Assembly (NCBI RefSeq): GCF_003350545.1
Contig: NZ_QQBA01000014.1
Location: 26,127 to 90,126, forward strand
Source of the DNA: Flavobacterium glaciei
GTDB lineage: Bacteria > Bacteroidota > Bacteroidia > Flavobacteriales > Flavobacteriaceae
Length of the DNA stretch: 64,000 nucleotides
Direction: 5' to 3'
Part shown: piece after piece, positions 6,919 through 16,330 of the stretch
Position numbering within the stretch: position 1 is the stretch's first letter
How the letters are laid out: each line of letters begins with the position of its first letter
Notes under the pieces: generated by a model
Told to the model about the DNA's origin: nothing
The model's input: only the letters and a program-made list of their open reading frames with translations
The model's database searches: none
Made by a program: the position numbers and the translations under genes

Positions 6919-9375
6919 TTATTCATGATTTTTATTCCATCTAATTTTTATTTTTCCATCAACGTCTACAGCTAATAAATGCAATACAATTCCATTGTTT
7001 CTCTTTTCAGCTCTTTCGATTTTATCTGTAATGAACTCATCTTTTTTTGGATTTCTCAGTGGTATAGTCATCGCTAGATTTGTTCCTCTATTAAACGAAT
7101 ATACACCGTTTACATCTAAATTTAAAACATTAGAACTCACTTTCAAATCATTCACATACACTAAATCACCATTTATTTTAAAATTTCCAGACAAATCTCT
7201 GAAAACAATATTATTTACATCTCTAAAAGGAAAAGCGAACTTACCAATATTTTTTATAGGTTCAAAATCAACCAAAGCTCCTTGGCTTACATCAAATTTT
7301 GCCACGCCAGTAAGCGAGTTTGTTTTTAATTGTCCTCCAGCAAGCAATTTCCCCTTTACCGATGCCGAAGCTGACAAAAACCCTTTTATGTTTTTAGGTT
7401 TGAAAGACTGAATCCCAAAATTATTCAACGAAGTCAGGAAATGGGCAATATCTACCCTATTGATTTTTGTATTGGATTCAAGCAGGAAAGTATCCGCATT
7501 TGGAGTCAATTTCCCGTCAAAAGCAATTGTTCCCCCTGAACTCTGCACCTGTCCATTTTTTACGATTAACTGATTATTGACTAATAAAATCGTGGCTTTA
7601 GCATTAGTAGCCACTAGTTTACTATAGACCATTTTGTCAGCTTTTAGATATAAAGCAACTTGGCATTTATCAACTACAGAATAGAGTTCTTCTGAAAAAT
7701 CATCTTTTTTATTCTTGGTCTTTGGCGCTTTTTTTCCAGTACTTGTAAAAATACCCACAAACTGTTTCATATCCAGAAAAGGCGCATAAATATCCCAATT
7801 AACAAGCATTTTTTCAGGATTTTCGTAATACAAAGTCAGAAAATTATCAATTTTCCCTTCCATAAAAACCGTGTTGCGACGGTCTTTGAAATTAATTTTT
7901 TTGATCAATAACGCTTGTTCTGTAAAGTCAAGTTGGATATCTGTTTTTACAAAAGTTAAATTCCGTGGACCGTAATTTACTGTCGCATTTTTAACGGCTA
8001 CATTCCCTGTAAACAATGGTTTTTGTATTTTTAAATCTCTAATATCAAATTTGAAATCTAAATCCACATTGGCCTGACCATCAGAAAAATGCATCAAATC
8101 CTTATTGACTATTTCATTCAATCTGGAAACTGGAAAATCTGATTTAAAAGTTCCTGCCGCTATCGTTTTCTCAAAATTAGAAATGATTCCGATTGGAATT
8201 GTAAACGGAATGGTTTTGTATTTTCCCGAAAAATCCGTCAAAGTAATCGTCGAGTTACTATCGTTACAGCCCGCACCTTTTACATGTTGATTGGTAAATG
8301 TGGCGTCAAAACTACAATCTGTGATGATTCCGTCCGGTATCGTGAGTTCGTTATTTTCTATTTTCGTAGTCACCACAATCTCAGGATCTCCTGCAGCATT
8401 CATGTCGCCCACGATTGTACAACCCACATTTATCGCCTTTTTTAAATCAAATTGATTGATTCGGCTGCTGATATTAGCGCTCAATAATTCTGAAGCATCT
8501 CTCCACAAAATATTAGTTTTAATTGCAATATCAAAAGGAGACTTGTTTTTGTCCAAACTAAAATGCGCGTTAATGTCAAAAAGTTCTTCTCCTATTTCGA
8601 GATTTTCGGTTGCTACACTGATTCGGTTTTTTTGATTCGAAAAAGCAACAGCTAAAACACCTTCTACGATTTTTTCTTTGATAAAACTACCTCTTTGGGT
8701 GTTGAAAGCCATATCTTTAGCCAGCGTTTTCAAATGTAAATTAGTGCGCCAATTGTCCCCATCAAAATCTATTTTGCTTCGCAAACTCAAAACATTAAAA
8801 TCAAATAATTTATTTCCCAGTTGGTTTTCAGAGATAAAATGTACTTGGTCTAATACAATTTCGTTGATGTAGGAAGTGGTATTGCTTTTTGATTTTTCGC
8901 CTTTCGGCTTTGGTTTAAAAATAGCGGTATTTACAATTCCGTTCTTTCCTTTAAACAAATACAAAGTAGCCTTCTGAATTTCGATTTTGTTTATATTAAT
9001 TTCGTTTGAAAGCAAGTCCCAAAGATCAATCCGAACCTCAATTTGTTCTGCTTTTAGCAAGGTGCGCTTGTGCACACTCCACAAACTATCTTTTAATTCC
9101 ACTTGGCTTAGTGCCAAAGTCATATTAGGAAAACCCTTTAAAAACTTGTATCTGATATCACCAATATCGATTGTACCCGTAATATTTTCGTTGATTTTAG
9201 TATTGATTTGGGTTACAATTTCCGCTTTGTTATTTTTGAAATAAAGCGCTAAAACTACTGAAGACAGCAAAAAAAGCATGACAATTCCCAGAAAGAAAAA
9301 ACCAATTTTTTTGATTATTTTCCAGAAACCCGCTGTTCTAAAATATGCCTTTGTGCGCTGCCAAAATTGATTCAT
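6919..9375 (-). CDS. AsmA-like inner-membrane-anchored protein
   Basis: 818 residues. One N-terminal membrane segment (about 21-45, GFFFLGIVMLFLLSSVVLAL) is followed by a long, beta-rich periplasmic part. The start of that part (INENITGTIDIGDIRYKFLKGFPNM) is AsmA-like, and the C-terminal 250 residues match the AsmA-like C-terminal domain, with FDGKLTPNADTFLLESNTKINRV. AsmA-like proteins are large, bridge-like envelope proteins linked to lipid transport and outer membrane homeostasis. First gene of a two-gene unit with the lipoprotein gene. Precise role unknown. Confidence 0.85.
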   Translation of the reverse strand: MNQFWQRTKAYFRTAGFWKIIKKIGFFFLGIVMLFLLSSVVLALYFKNNKAEIVTQINTKINENITGTIDIGDIRYKFLKGFPNMTLALSQVELKDSLWSVHKRTLLKAEQIEVRIDLWDLLSNEININKIEIQKATLYLFKGKNGIVNTAIFKPKPKGEKSKSNTTSYINEIVLDQVHFISENQLGNKLFDFNVLSLRSKIDFDGDNWRTNLHLKTLAKDMAFNTQRGSFIKEKIVEGVLAVAFSNQKNRISVATENLEIGEELFDINAHFSLDKNKSPFDIAIKTNILWRDASELLSANISSRINQFDLKKAINVGCTIVGDMNAAGDPEIVVTTKIENNELTIPDGIITDCSFDATFTNQHVKGAGCNDSNSTITLTDFSGKYKTIPFTIPIGIISNFEKTIAAGTFKSDFPVSRLNEIVNKDLMHFSDGQANVDLDFKFDIRDLKIQKPLFTGNVAVKNATVNYGPRNLTFVKTDIQLDFTEQALLIKKINFKDRRNTVFMEGKIDNFLTLYYENPEKMLVNWDIYAPFLDMKQFVGIFTSTGKKAPKTKNKKDDFSEELYSVVDKCQVALYLKADKMVYSKLVATNAKATILLVNNQLIVKNGQVQSSGGTIAFDGKLTPNADTFLLESNTKINRVDIAHFLTSLNNFGIQSFKPKNIKGFLSASASVKGKLLAGGQLKTNSLTGVAKFDVSQGALVDFEPIKNIGKFAFPFRDVNNIVFRDLSGNFKINGDLVYVNDLKVSSNVLNLDVNGVYSFNRGTNLAMTIPLRNPKKDEFITDKIERAEKRNNGIVLHLLAVDVDGKIKIRWNKNHE

Positions 9376-9551
9376 GCGAATTCCTTTAGTGTTTAAGTTA
9401 GAAGGTAGCTTATAAAATGACTCTCCTGCTGATTTGAATCTACAAAATGTGATTCGGTTGTCTAGACCTTCTTAGAGTACAGTAGCAATTGCGTTATAAA
9501 ACTTCAGAAAAAAATTAAACGCTTACAAAAAAGTTACTAAACTCTAAATTA

Positions 9552-9680
9552 ATGCCTTACTCCATTCAAATAAAAGATAAAAACAGCAATATAGCTATTG
9601 TATATTGGACTATTATTTTCATAATTTTTGGATTTTTAAAATTAAATTGGAAAGAAAAAATCGGCAACAGCGGTAATTAA
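9552..9680 (+). CDS. Possible 42-aa single-span membrane peptide
   Basis: ATG to TAA, starting MPYSIQIKDKN, then one hydrophobic stretch IAIVYWTIIFIIFGFL, then a basic tail KLNWKEKIG. This is the charge layout of a small inner-membrane protein with its C-terminus in the cytoplasm. There is no homologue I recognise and no clear promoter. It could be a chance frame in AT-rich DNA. Confidence 0.3.
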   Translation: MPYSIQIKDKNSNIAIVYWTIIFIIFGFLKLNWKEKIGNSGN

Positions 9681-9814
9681 AAACACGCAAACAACTAATT
9701 ATTAATATCTTAAGCCTAATGTTTCCTAAAAAAAAGCTTTTCGATTACTGAGAAATTTTCAATTATAATAAACGCACTCACTTCCCTGCTGGTAGTACGA
9801 CATGTGATTTGACG

Positions 9815-9822
9815 TATTTTTG
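9815..9822 (+). promoter_or_regulatory. Candidate -7 box for the L,D-transpeptidase gene
   Basis: TATTTTTG matches TAnnTTTG 41 bp before the ATG at 9864, implying a short leader. No good -33 TTG. Confidence 0.5.
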
Positions 9823-9863
9823 TAAGCCCATAATTGGGTTCTTTACGAATTAAAAGTTGACTT

Positions 9864-11447
9864 ATGAAAAAATTATTTTCACCAATACTAATTATTGTTT
9901 TTACAATACTAATTACTGCCGTTTCCTGTAAAAAGAAAACAGAACCGTTAGAAAATCAAAGCGGTTCAAAAAACCTAGAAAATGCCACTTTTGACAGCAC
10001 GCAGGTGTCTACTTTTTTTGAAAAGCATCCTAAATTAAAAATGTATCAGGCAGATGTCCTAAAACTATATCGCAAACATCAATTTCATTATATCTGGTAT
10101 GATAAAGATGGACTTAATGAATTTGCAGGAGTATTATACACTAAAATTAATAATTTTGCTCAAGAAGGAGTTCAAACCGTTATTCCTTACAGCGATCAAA
10201 TTGATGCTATTTATGATGACACTAGTGACATTCAAAAAGCAGATCTTGATATCGAACTGCTAAGTTCAGCGCTCTATTTTTTCTATGCTGACAAAGTGTA
10301 TGACGGCATCAGCACTCAAAAATCTAAGGATCTGGAATGGTTTTTACCTCGAAAAAAACAATCTTACGTAAATTATTTAGATTCACTTCTAATCGATCCT
10401 TCGTTGATAAACAAGGAAGAAAAAGGTGTTTTAAAACAGTATTACTTGCTAAAAGCCGCCTTGCAGGAATACCGCGTCATGCAAAAAAAGGGCGGATGGA
10501 AAACCATAGCTTTAGACCCAAAGGTTAAATCATACAAACCAGGCGATAGTGCTGCAACTATTGCTCAAATTAGAACACGATTATTAATTACTGGCGATAT
10601 TTCTCGTGATTCGAAGAGCGCTGTGTATGATTCTGAATTAGAAACAGCCATTTTGAAATTCAAAAAGCGAAGCGGTAACACCATCGACAAAACCATTCTG
10701 CCGGAGCACATTAAATACATGAATATTCCTGTAGCTGAACGTATCAAAACCATAATGGTCAATATGGAACGATGCCGATGGATATCGAACGATGTTACAA
10801 AATCAAAAGAATTAATCATTGTTAATATTCCTGCTTATGAACTGACGTTTTTTAGGAATGGAGCACCCGAATTAATTTCTAAAGTTGTGGTGGGGAAAGT
10901 TTTGCATAAAACAGTGATTTTTAGTGCACCAATGAAATATATCGTGTTCAGACCCTATTGGAATGTCCCAGCCAGTATCCTTAAGAAAGAAATTCTTCCT
11001 GCTATTGAAAAAAACCCTAATTACCTGGAAGAACATGACATGGAATGGAAAGACAGCTACGTAAGACAAAGACCTGGACCGGAAAATTCATTGGGACTGG
11101 TGAAGTTTTTGTTTCCAAATTCAAATGCGATTTATTTGCACGATACACCATCTAAAAGTTTATTTGGCAAGGAAGACCGCGCTTTTAGCCACGGATGTAT
11201 TCGTGTAGCCAAACCAAAAGAACTGGCTGCCATAATTATGAAAGACGATAAAAAATGGAATCCTGAAAAAATAGAAACAGCGATGAACGGCGGAGAGGAA
11301 TACTGGTATACACTAAAGAATAAAATTCCGGTTTATATAGGATATTTTACTGCTTGGGTAAGTGATGATGGTGTTGTACATTTTTATGAAGATATATACA
11401 AAAGAGATGGAGCTCTGGCTGCCTTATTATTTCAAAATCAATCATAA
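9864..11447 (+). CDS. L,D-transpeptidase lipoprotein (YcbB/LdtD-like)
   Basis: 527 residues. A lipoprotein signal with Cys22 (lipobox AVSC) implies membrane anchoring facing the periplasm. The middle part resembles the scaffold and peptidoglycan-binding region of YcbB-type enzymes, with AQIRTRLLITGD around residue 233. The YkuD catalytic domain carries SHGCIRVAKP with the nucleophile Cys near residue 445 and HDTPSK before it. It would form 3-3 peptide crosslinks in peptidoglycan or attach proteins to it. It has its own -7 box and is followed by a strong terminator, so probably monocistronic. Confidence 0.9.
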   Translation: MKKLFSPILIIVFTILITAVSCKKKTEPLENQSGSKNLENATFDSTQVSTFFEKHPKLKMYQADVLKLYRKHQFHYIWYDKDGLNEFAGVLYTKINNFAQEGVQTVIPYSDQIDAIYDDTSDIQKADLDIELLSSALYFFYADKVYDGISTQKSKDLEWFLPRKKQSYVNYLDSLLIDPSLINKEEKGVLKQYYLLKAALQEYRVMQKKGGWKTIALDPKVKSYKPGDSAATIAQIRTRLLITGDISRDSKSAVYDSELETAILKFKKRSGNTIDKTILPEHIKYMNIPVAERIKTIMVNMERCRWISNDVTKSKELIIVNIPAYELTFFRNGAPELISKVVVGKVLHKTVIFSAPMKYIVFRPYWNVPASILKKEILPAIEKNPNYLEEHDMEWKDSYVRQRPGPENSLGLVKFLFPNSNAIYLHDTPSKSLFGKEDRAFSHGCIRVAKPKELAAIIMKDDKKWNPEKIETAMNGGEEYWYTLKNKIPVYIGYFTAWVSDDGVVHFYEDIYKRDGALAALLFQNQS

Positions 11448-11471
11448 ACTGAATCAAGAAATTCAGAAGCA

Positions 11472-11513
11472 AAAAAAAATGACACTATCTTATCCAGACA
11501 GTGTCATTTTTTT
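11472..11513. terminator. Bidirectional terminator
   Basis: Long stem TGACACT/AGTGTCA with flanking A and T runs (arms about 11474-11486 and 11500-11513) between the convergent transpeptidase and HPF genes. Confidence 0.9.
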
Positions 11514-11533
11514 GTTTGCTAAAAAGCAACTAT

Positions 11534-11848
11534 TTAGTACGCTTTCTGTTTTTCGAAAGCGGTATCTAACACTTTTTTTATTTTATCTAAGGCACCGTGA
11601 AAGGCTTTTTCTGTTGTATCAGCATGATTGGTGACTGCAACGGGTTGCATATTCATAGGTCTGGCTTCGATAAGGCAACGTTTGTCGTTGATTCCAAATT
11701 TATCACTATTTTCATCTGCAAGATGCACTTCTAAACGGGTTACTTTATCTTCAAAACGCGCCAAAGTTGTTGCTATTTCCTCCGCTATATACGCTTTCAA
11801 ACGTGCGTGTCCTTCTACGTTATTGTCTGTGTTGATTTGTACTGTCAT
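11534..11848 (-). CDS. hpf: HPF/RaiA-family ribosome-associated factor (short form)
   Basis: 104 residues matching the N-terminal domain of ribosome hibernation factors (sigma-54 modulation/S30EA family): RLEVHLADENSDK near residues 38-50, CLIEARPMNMQPV near 58-70 and the helix AFHGALDKIKKVL at the end. Such proteins bind the 30S decoding region and stop translation or cause 100S dimers in resting cells. There is no C-terminal dimerisation domain, so this resembles the short HPF or YfiA type. A -7 box (11876-11883) lies about 28 bp before the start. Confidence 0.85.
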   Translation of the reverse strand: MTVQINTDNNVEGHARLKAYIAEEIATTLARFEDKVTRLEVHLADENSDKFGINDKRCLIEARPMNMQPVAVTNHADTTEKAFHGALDKIKKVLDTAFEKQKAY

Positions 11849-11875
11849 AATTTTTAATATTTAATGTTCTATTCT

Positions 11876-11883
11876 CAAATTTA
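11876..11883 (-). promoter_or_regulatory. Candidate -7 box for the HPF gene
   Basis: TAAATTTG on the minus strand matches TAnnTTTG. Confidence 0.45.
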
Positions 11884-11986
11884 CCGATTGCAACACAAAA
11901 AACCGAACCAATTAATAAAACATTGGGAAAATAAAAGAGAGAAATATTATTTCTCAATAATATACAGTTTGAAAGTAATAACTTAA

Positions 11987-14900
11987 TTATCCTACTGACA
12001 TTTTAGCAGATTCTTTCCACAAATAATTAGGCATTGGCTCATTGAGTTCCCATTTAATACTCATTGGTTTTGAACCTTCTGTTTCTCTAAAATTTGCTTC
12101 ACCTATAAAAACATAACCAAGAGTATTTCCGTTTTCATCATTTGCTTTTTCTCGAACAAAGAGAAGAATCTTTTTGTTCAATTTACCATGATTTATGTAG
12201 GACAATCCTTTTCCTGTCTCTGGACCATAAGCATTGTGTGATTGCCAATGAAATAATGTTTCACTAATTGCATAATCATCATACATCGTTGTTGGAGAAA
12301 AATTTTCCTCTGATTTAATTAAATTGATAAAGAGAATTTCAGTGTTTAACCTTTTGTTTTCGGCTGCTCCTTCTCGGTTGGAAGATTTTTTATCAAATGT
12401 ACTAAGCCTAAATGCGACTAAGATTTGGTCTCTTGTGTAACGTGCATGTAATTTTAATGGTTGATTGTATGGTAATTGAATATCGATTTCCTTAAAACCT
12501 ATTTTGTCAATTAAAATTTCTAATACTTCAATGACTTCATTAACAAGTGTCTTATTTTTTCCAATTTGTTTTATACTTTTTTCCAGAGAATTAAATCCAC
12601 CAGCACTCTGCCAAATATCATAGTGCAACATTAATAACATCGTTTTTTCATTTTCACTAAAATCATTGATGTCAATATTAAAACCACGCTTTGCAATGTT
12701 CAAAATGAAATTGAAATAACTGGTAGAATTTGTGGACAACCATTTTTTTCCAATGGCTGAATAAATTTGTTTTTCATTTATCGATTCAAAATCTTCAATA
12801 ACTCCTGCTTTTTGACATAATCTTGACCAATTATCTTTTTTGTAAATTGTTTCAATCGATATATGATTCAGACTGATAAAATTCTCTAAAGTCAATGGCA
12901 ACGTTGTTTGATGTTGAAAATTTCTAATCTTCACAATCAATTGATTTATATTCAAAGATGTAGCTTTTTTGATGTTTTCAAGAATCGTTTCTTTCGCTTT
13001 CTTTTCTAGAATAATTGAACATCCTAAAGGTAAATGAGGAAAATCATCTTCAATTTCTTTTAAAACGGATGTAGTTGTTTTTCCAATCAAAGCTCTAAAC
13101 TTACTTTCAAAATCATATTCTGGTCTTGAATTACCAACAAAATCTAAAACAGTTAAACAATCTTTACCTTCTGCTAAACGCAATCCACGTCCTAATTGTT
13201 GAAGAAAGACAGTTAAACTTTCTGTTGGTCTTAAAAACAAAACAGTATCAATTTCTGGAATATCGACACCTTCATTAAAAATGTCAACTACAAATAAATA
13301 ATTGAATTCTTTTTTCTTGAATTGTGCTCGAATTCTATCTCTGTCATTTGAATTTTTACTTGTCAAACATTCTGCTTTTAAACCCGCCAAATTGAATTTA
13401 TCTGCCATAAAAATTGCATGCTCGACAGTAACACAAAATCCAATTGCTCTAACATCGTTTAAGTCGCTTGTATATTTATCTAGATTTGATATTATTTGAC
13501 CAACACGAACATCATTTTTTGTGTATAAACTTGTCAACTCACTTGCAACATACTTCCCTTTTTCCCATTTCACATTTGTTAAATCAATACTATCTGTGAT
13601 TCCAAAATATTGGAATGGACTTAATAATTTTTTATTTAGTGCTTCAGGAAGTCTAATTTCAGCAGCAATACGATTACAAAAATCTTCCAAAATATTTTCC
13701 CCATCCATTCTTTCAGGAGTAGCTGTTAATCCTAAAATAACTTTTGGTTTAAAATAATTAATTATCGGCCGGTATGTTGATGCCGAAATATGATGAACTT
13801 CATCAACAATTATAAAATCATAATACTCTGGTGAAAGTTTAATTTCTTTAAGTCGATTATTTAAAGTTTGAACCGAAGCAAAAACATATTCATTTGAGTT
13901 TGGTTCTAATCCATCAACCCATAAATCACCAAAATTATTGTCTTTTAAAATTCCTTGAAAAGTTGCTTTTGCTTGTTGTAAAATTTCTTTTCTATGAGCA
14001 ACAAAAAGTAACTTTGATGATTGATTATTATTTCTAAAACTTTTATAATCAAAAGCAGAAATAACTGTTTTTCCAGTTCCTGTTGCGGCAACCAAAAGGT
14101 TTCTATATCTATTGTGAACTGACCTTTCAACTTCTAATTTTTCTAATATTTCACTTTGATAATGAAACGGTTTTAAATCAAAATAAGATGTTGTAAAAGT
14201 GTATTCTTTAGAAAATTTTCCTTGTTTTAAAGCTTCAACTAACTTTACAGAATGAATGTTTTTATCATATAATTCAAACTCTGTATTTTGCCAGTATGCC
14301 TCAAATGTTTTCTTAAACTTATCAATAATATGTCCAACTTCTTTAGTCGTTACTTTTAAATTCCATTCCAATCCGTCTGTTAAAGCAGACCGAGAAAAGT
14401 TAGATGAACCAATGTAGCCAGTATGAAAACCTGTATTTCTTCTAAACAAATAGGCTTTTGCATGTAGTCTTTCATTTCCTGTGTTATAAGAAACTTTGAC
14501 TTCAGTATTTTTTAAAGAAGATAAAAACTCAACTGCTTTCGCATCAGTTGCACCAATATATGTTGTTGTAATTACTCTAAGTTTTCCGCCTCGTTCGGTA
14601 AATTCTCTCAATTCACGTTCCAGAATTCTAATTCCTTTCCATTTTATAAAAGAAACTAATAAATCAATTTCATCAGACGATAATATTTCTTTTCTTAATT
14701 CACTTTCTAGCGTTGTCCCTGAATTTCCACCAGTAAAAAGTTCACTATGAATCAATCTTGTGTAAGGAGTAATCTCTTTTAAATGCAAATCTAAATCTGT
14801 AAAATGACTGTCAACTTTAGTAAAAACTGCTTTTAATATTTTGCCTTCCGTTTCTATTAAATCATCTTCAAACTCTTCTTTTTTCAATTCTTCTTTTAAA

Positions 14901-15127
14901 AAAAGAATAATTTTATTAGCTATCTCAATTTGAGTTTCAAGAATGTCTTCGCCTTTAATTAAGTTAAAAGCTTGTTTTATGGTTCTACCAATATGTTGAG
15001 ATAATAATTGAGCTGCTTCCGCTTTATCAATTGAGGTTTTCTTTACTTGAAAAGTATTCTTATCTAATTCGTTTAATTTATAATTGATTAGTTTCGTAAC
15101 TAATTCTTCATATAATCCTTGGTTCAT
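11987..15127 (-). CDS. PLD nuclease - SF2 helicase - DUF3427 fusion protein
   Basis: 1046 residues. In order: a helical N-terminus (about 1-110); a phospholipase-D-like nuclease domain with LHAKAYLFRR near residue 220 (H-x-K) and GSSNFSRSAL (GSSN) shortly after; an SF2 helicase/translocase core with Walker A ATGTGKT near 349, Walker B DEVHH near 440, TATPER, and motif VI QQLGRGLR; then a DUF3427-type C-terminal part to the end. This architecture couples ATP-driven DNA/RNA movement to a nuclease and is found in defence-like settings. It overlaps the upstream Nudix gene by ATGA (15124-15127), so the two are translationally coupled. The locus is AT-rich and sits between housekeeping genes. The role in defence is inference. 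Confidence 0.88.
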   Translation of the reverse strand: MNQGLYEELVTKLINYKLNELDKNTFQVKKTSIDKAEAAQLLSQHIGRTIKQAFNLIKGEDILETQIEIANKIILFLKEELKKEEFEDDLIETEGKILKAVFTKVDSHFTDLDLHLKEITPYTRLIHSELFTGGNSGTTLESELRKEILSSDEIDLLVSFIKWKGIRILERELREFTERGGKLRVITTTYIGATDAKAVEFLSSLKNTEVKVSYNTGNERLHAKAYLFRRNTGFHTGYIGSSNFSRSALTDGLEWNLKVTTKEVGHIIDKFKKTFEAYWQNTEFELYDKNIHSVKLVEALKQGKFSKEYTFTTSYFDLKPFHYQSEILEKLEVERSVHNRYRNLLVAATGTGKTVISAFDYKSFRNNNQSSKLLFVAHRKEILQQAKATFQGILKDNNFGDLWVDGLEPNSNEYVFASVQTLNNRLKEIKLSPEYYDFIIVDEVHHISASTYRPIINYFKPKVILGLTATPERMDGENILEDFCNRIAAEIRLPEALNKKLLSPFQYFGITDSIDLTNVKWEKGKYVASELTSLYTKNDVRVGQIISNLDKYTSDLNDVRAIGFCVTVEHAIFMADKFNLAGLKAECLTSKNSNDRDRIRAQFKKKEFNYLFVVDIFNEGVDIPEIDTVLFLRPTESLTVFLQQLGRGLRLAEGKDCLTVLDFVGNSRPEYDFESKFRALIGKTTTSVLKEIEDDFPHLPLGCSIILEKKAKETILENIKKATSLNINQLIVKIRNFQHQTTLPLTLENFISLNHISIETIYKKDNWSRLCQKAGVIEDFESINEKQIYSAIGKKWLSTNSTSYFNFILNIAKRGFNIDINDFSENEKTMLLMLHYDIWQSAGGFNSLEKSIKQIGKNKTLVNEVIEVLEILIDKIGFKEIDIQLPYNQPLKLHARYTRDQILVAFRLSTFDKKSSNREGAAENKRLNTEILFINLIKSEENFSPTTMYDDYAISETLFHWQSHNAYGPETGKGLSYINHGKLNKKILLFVREKANDENGNTLGYVFIGEANFRETEGSKPMSIKWELNEPMPNYLWKESAKMSVG

Positions 15128-15519
15128 AGTTCAAGTTTTAAAAATTCTTCGACAATTGGCAAATCTGCTTCTGCCCAATCTAAATTTAATAATTCTGATT
15201 TATCAAGTAGTTTATAATCTTTATGTTCGGACAAAATGATTTCTCCAGAAACATAATTTGATATAAAAGGAATGAGATTAATTTTAAAAGTTCCGTAATC
15301 ATAAATAATATTAGATAATTTTTCTAAAATTTCAATTTCAATATTTATTTCTTCTTTAATTTCTCTTTTTATACAATCTATTTCACTTTCATTTTCCTCT
15401 AATTTACCACCTGGAAACTCCCATTTTAAAGGAAGTTTCATTTTATCACTGCGTTGAGTAACTAAAATTTTATTCTCAATTACGACAATAGCACAAGTAA
15501 CGTTTACAATATTTGACAT
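15124..15519 (-). CDS. Nudix hydrolase, MutT-like
   Basis: 131 residues with a full Nudix box: G38-x5-E44-x7-R52-E53-I-K-E56-E57, giving the pattern GX5EX7REUXEEXGU. The preceding WEFPGGK (residues 33-39) is typical of (deoxy)nucleoside triphosphate pyrophosphohydrolases such as MutT. It would cleave a nucleoside diphosphate-X substrate; which one is not visible. Its last 4 bp overlap the start of the helicase-nuclease gene, so the two products are made together. That suggests a joint job rather than general nucleotide-pool cleaning, but this is inference. Confidence 0.92.
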   Translation of the reverse strand: MSNIVNVTCAIVVIENKILVTQRSDKMKLPLKWEFPGGKLEENESEIDCIKREIKEEINIEIEILEKLSNIIYDYGTFKINLIPFISNYVSGEIILSEHKDYKLLDKSELLNLDWAEADLPIVEEFLKLEL

Positions 15520-15689
15520 ATCATGAATAATTATAAAAAATTACATTTAATTTGTACGAAAGATAGTAAGATTTTATGGTTTCTAAGCTCAATTTTATAT
15601 TGCATTTAATAGTATTTAATTATGTCTATAAAAAAACCACTCTCTTCCGAAAACGAAAATTATTTCTAAACTTCTTTAGTTTATTGCTA

Positions 15690-15926
15690 TTAAATGATTT
15701 CGCAATCTAATTCAAAATTTGAATCTTGAAACTCCATCTCAAGTTCTTCTGCAGAATATTTATGATTTTCATCAAAAATTATTTTTTCATTAACATCAAA
15801 ATAATAATAACACTTTTCTTTTTTATAAATTAACCAAGTACTAGTTAACATCCCTCTTCTTTTAGTGATTTCAATTCCGCTAACTGCCTTTTTATCAAGT
15901 TCCAAAGTAATTTCTTTTATAGTCAT
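15690..15926 (-). CDS. Small acidic protein of unknown function
   Basis: 78 residues, ATG start. I do not recognise it. The N-terminus is ITLELDKKAVSGIEITKRRG, the middle is aromatic (WLIYKKEKCYYYFDV) and the C-terminus is very acidic (EELEMEF, ELDCEII). No signal peptide. It lies 170 bp upstream of the Nudix-helicase pair on the same strand and shares their AT-richness. It may be part of the same accessory block or simply another insertion. No terminator separates them clearly. Confidence 0.55.
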   Translation of the reverse strand: MTIKEITLELDKKAVSGIEITKRRGMLTSTWLIYKKEKCYYYFDVNEKIIFDENHKYSAEELEMEFQDSNFELDCEII

Positions 15927-16117
15927 AATTTTAAAAATTCAAATTAAACAATTCTATTTACATTTTAATTTTTACACAACGGTTTATTAGTCACATAGAG
16001 TCAAAATATCCAATAGCCCAAATTATAATTAATTATACAATTGACCCGCCTACAATTGACCTTATTAATTTTTAGTTTTCAACTTGATTTTTTAAAACAG
16101 AATTAATCTAAAACAAA

Positions 16118-16147
16118 AAAAACGCTACTCTTTCGAATAGCGTTTTT
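16118..16147. terminator. Hairpin terminator, first of two near-identical copies
   Basis: Stem AAAAACGCTA/TAGCGTTTTT around CTCTTTCGAA. The same core with the same loop occurs again at 19934-19959. Confidence 0.8.
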
Positions 16148-16204
16148 TGAAATTTGTGTGGTGATGGCTTTGTTCCTTGTGAAGACAATCGTGTGAGGAA
16201 TCGA

Positions 16205-16330
16205 ATGCCCTAGCCCTGATAAAAGTGAAAATCCTTTATTTCCGCCTTTTCGGCGGATATAAAGATTGTAACGGATAGCAGGATTAAGCTCCTCCCTTCT
16301 CCCGAAGTTTCGGGATCGCTCAGGGTAAAA
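16205..16330 (-). repeat. Structured intergenic repeat element
   Basis: Lies just downstream of the prolyl oligopeptidase gene. AGCCCTGAT (16212-16220) can pair with AGCAGGATTAAGCT (16277-16290). Inside it, ATCCTTTAT faces ATAAAGATT and CCGCC-TTTT-GGCGG forms a tip hairpin. A second perfect hairpin CCCGAA/TTCGGG follows (16301-16314). From memory, this AGCCC...GGATAGCAGGATT layout recurs in Flavobacterium intergenic regions. Function unknown; it may be an RNA 3' end structure. Confidence 0.6.

Larger units (their letters stand above)
9376..9863. other. 488-bp divergent intergenic region
   Basis: Separates the AsmA-like gene (-) from the L,D-transpeptidase gene (+). It holds a 42-codon open frame (9552-9680) and the transpeptidase -7 box (9815-9822). 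Otherwise AT-rich with no strong structure. Confidence 0.5.

Noticed and set aside
9552..9680. Confident small protein
   Set aside because: No homologue or promoter seen; kept as a low-confidence frame only.
13302..13499. Open frames antisense to the helicase gene
   Set aside because: They lie wholly inside a larger gene with strong motifs and show no own family features.
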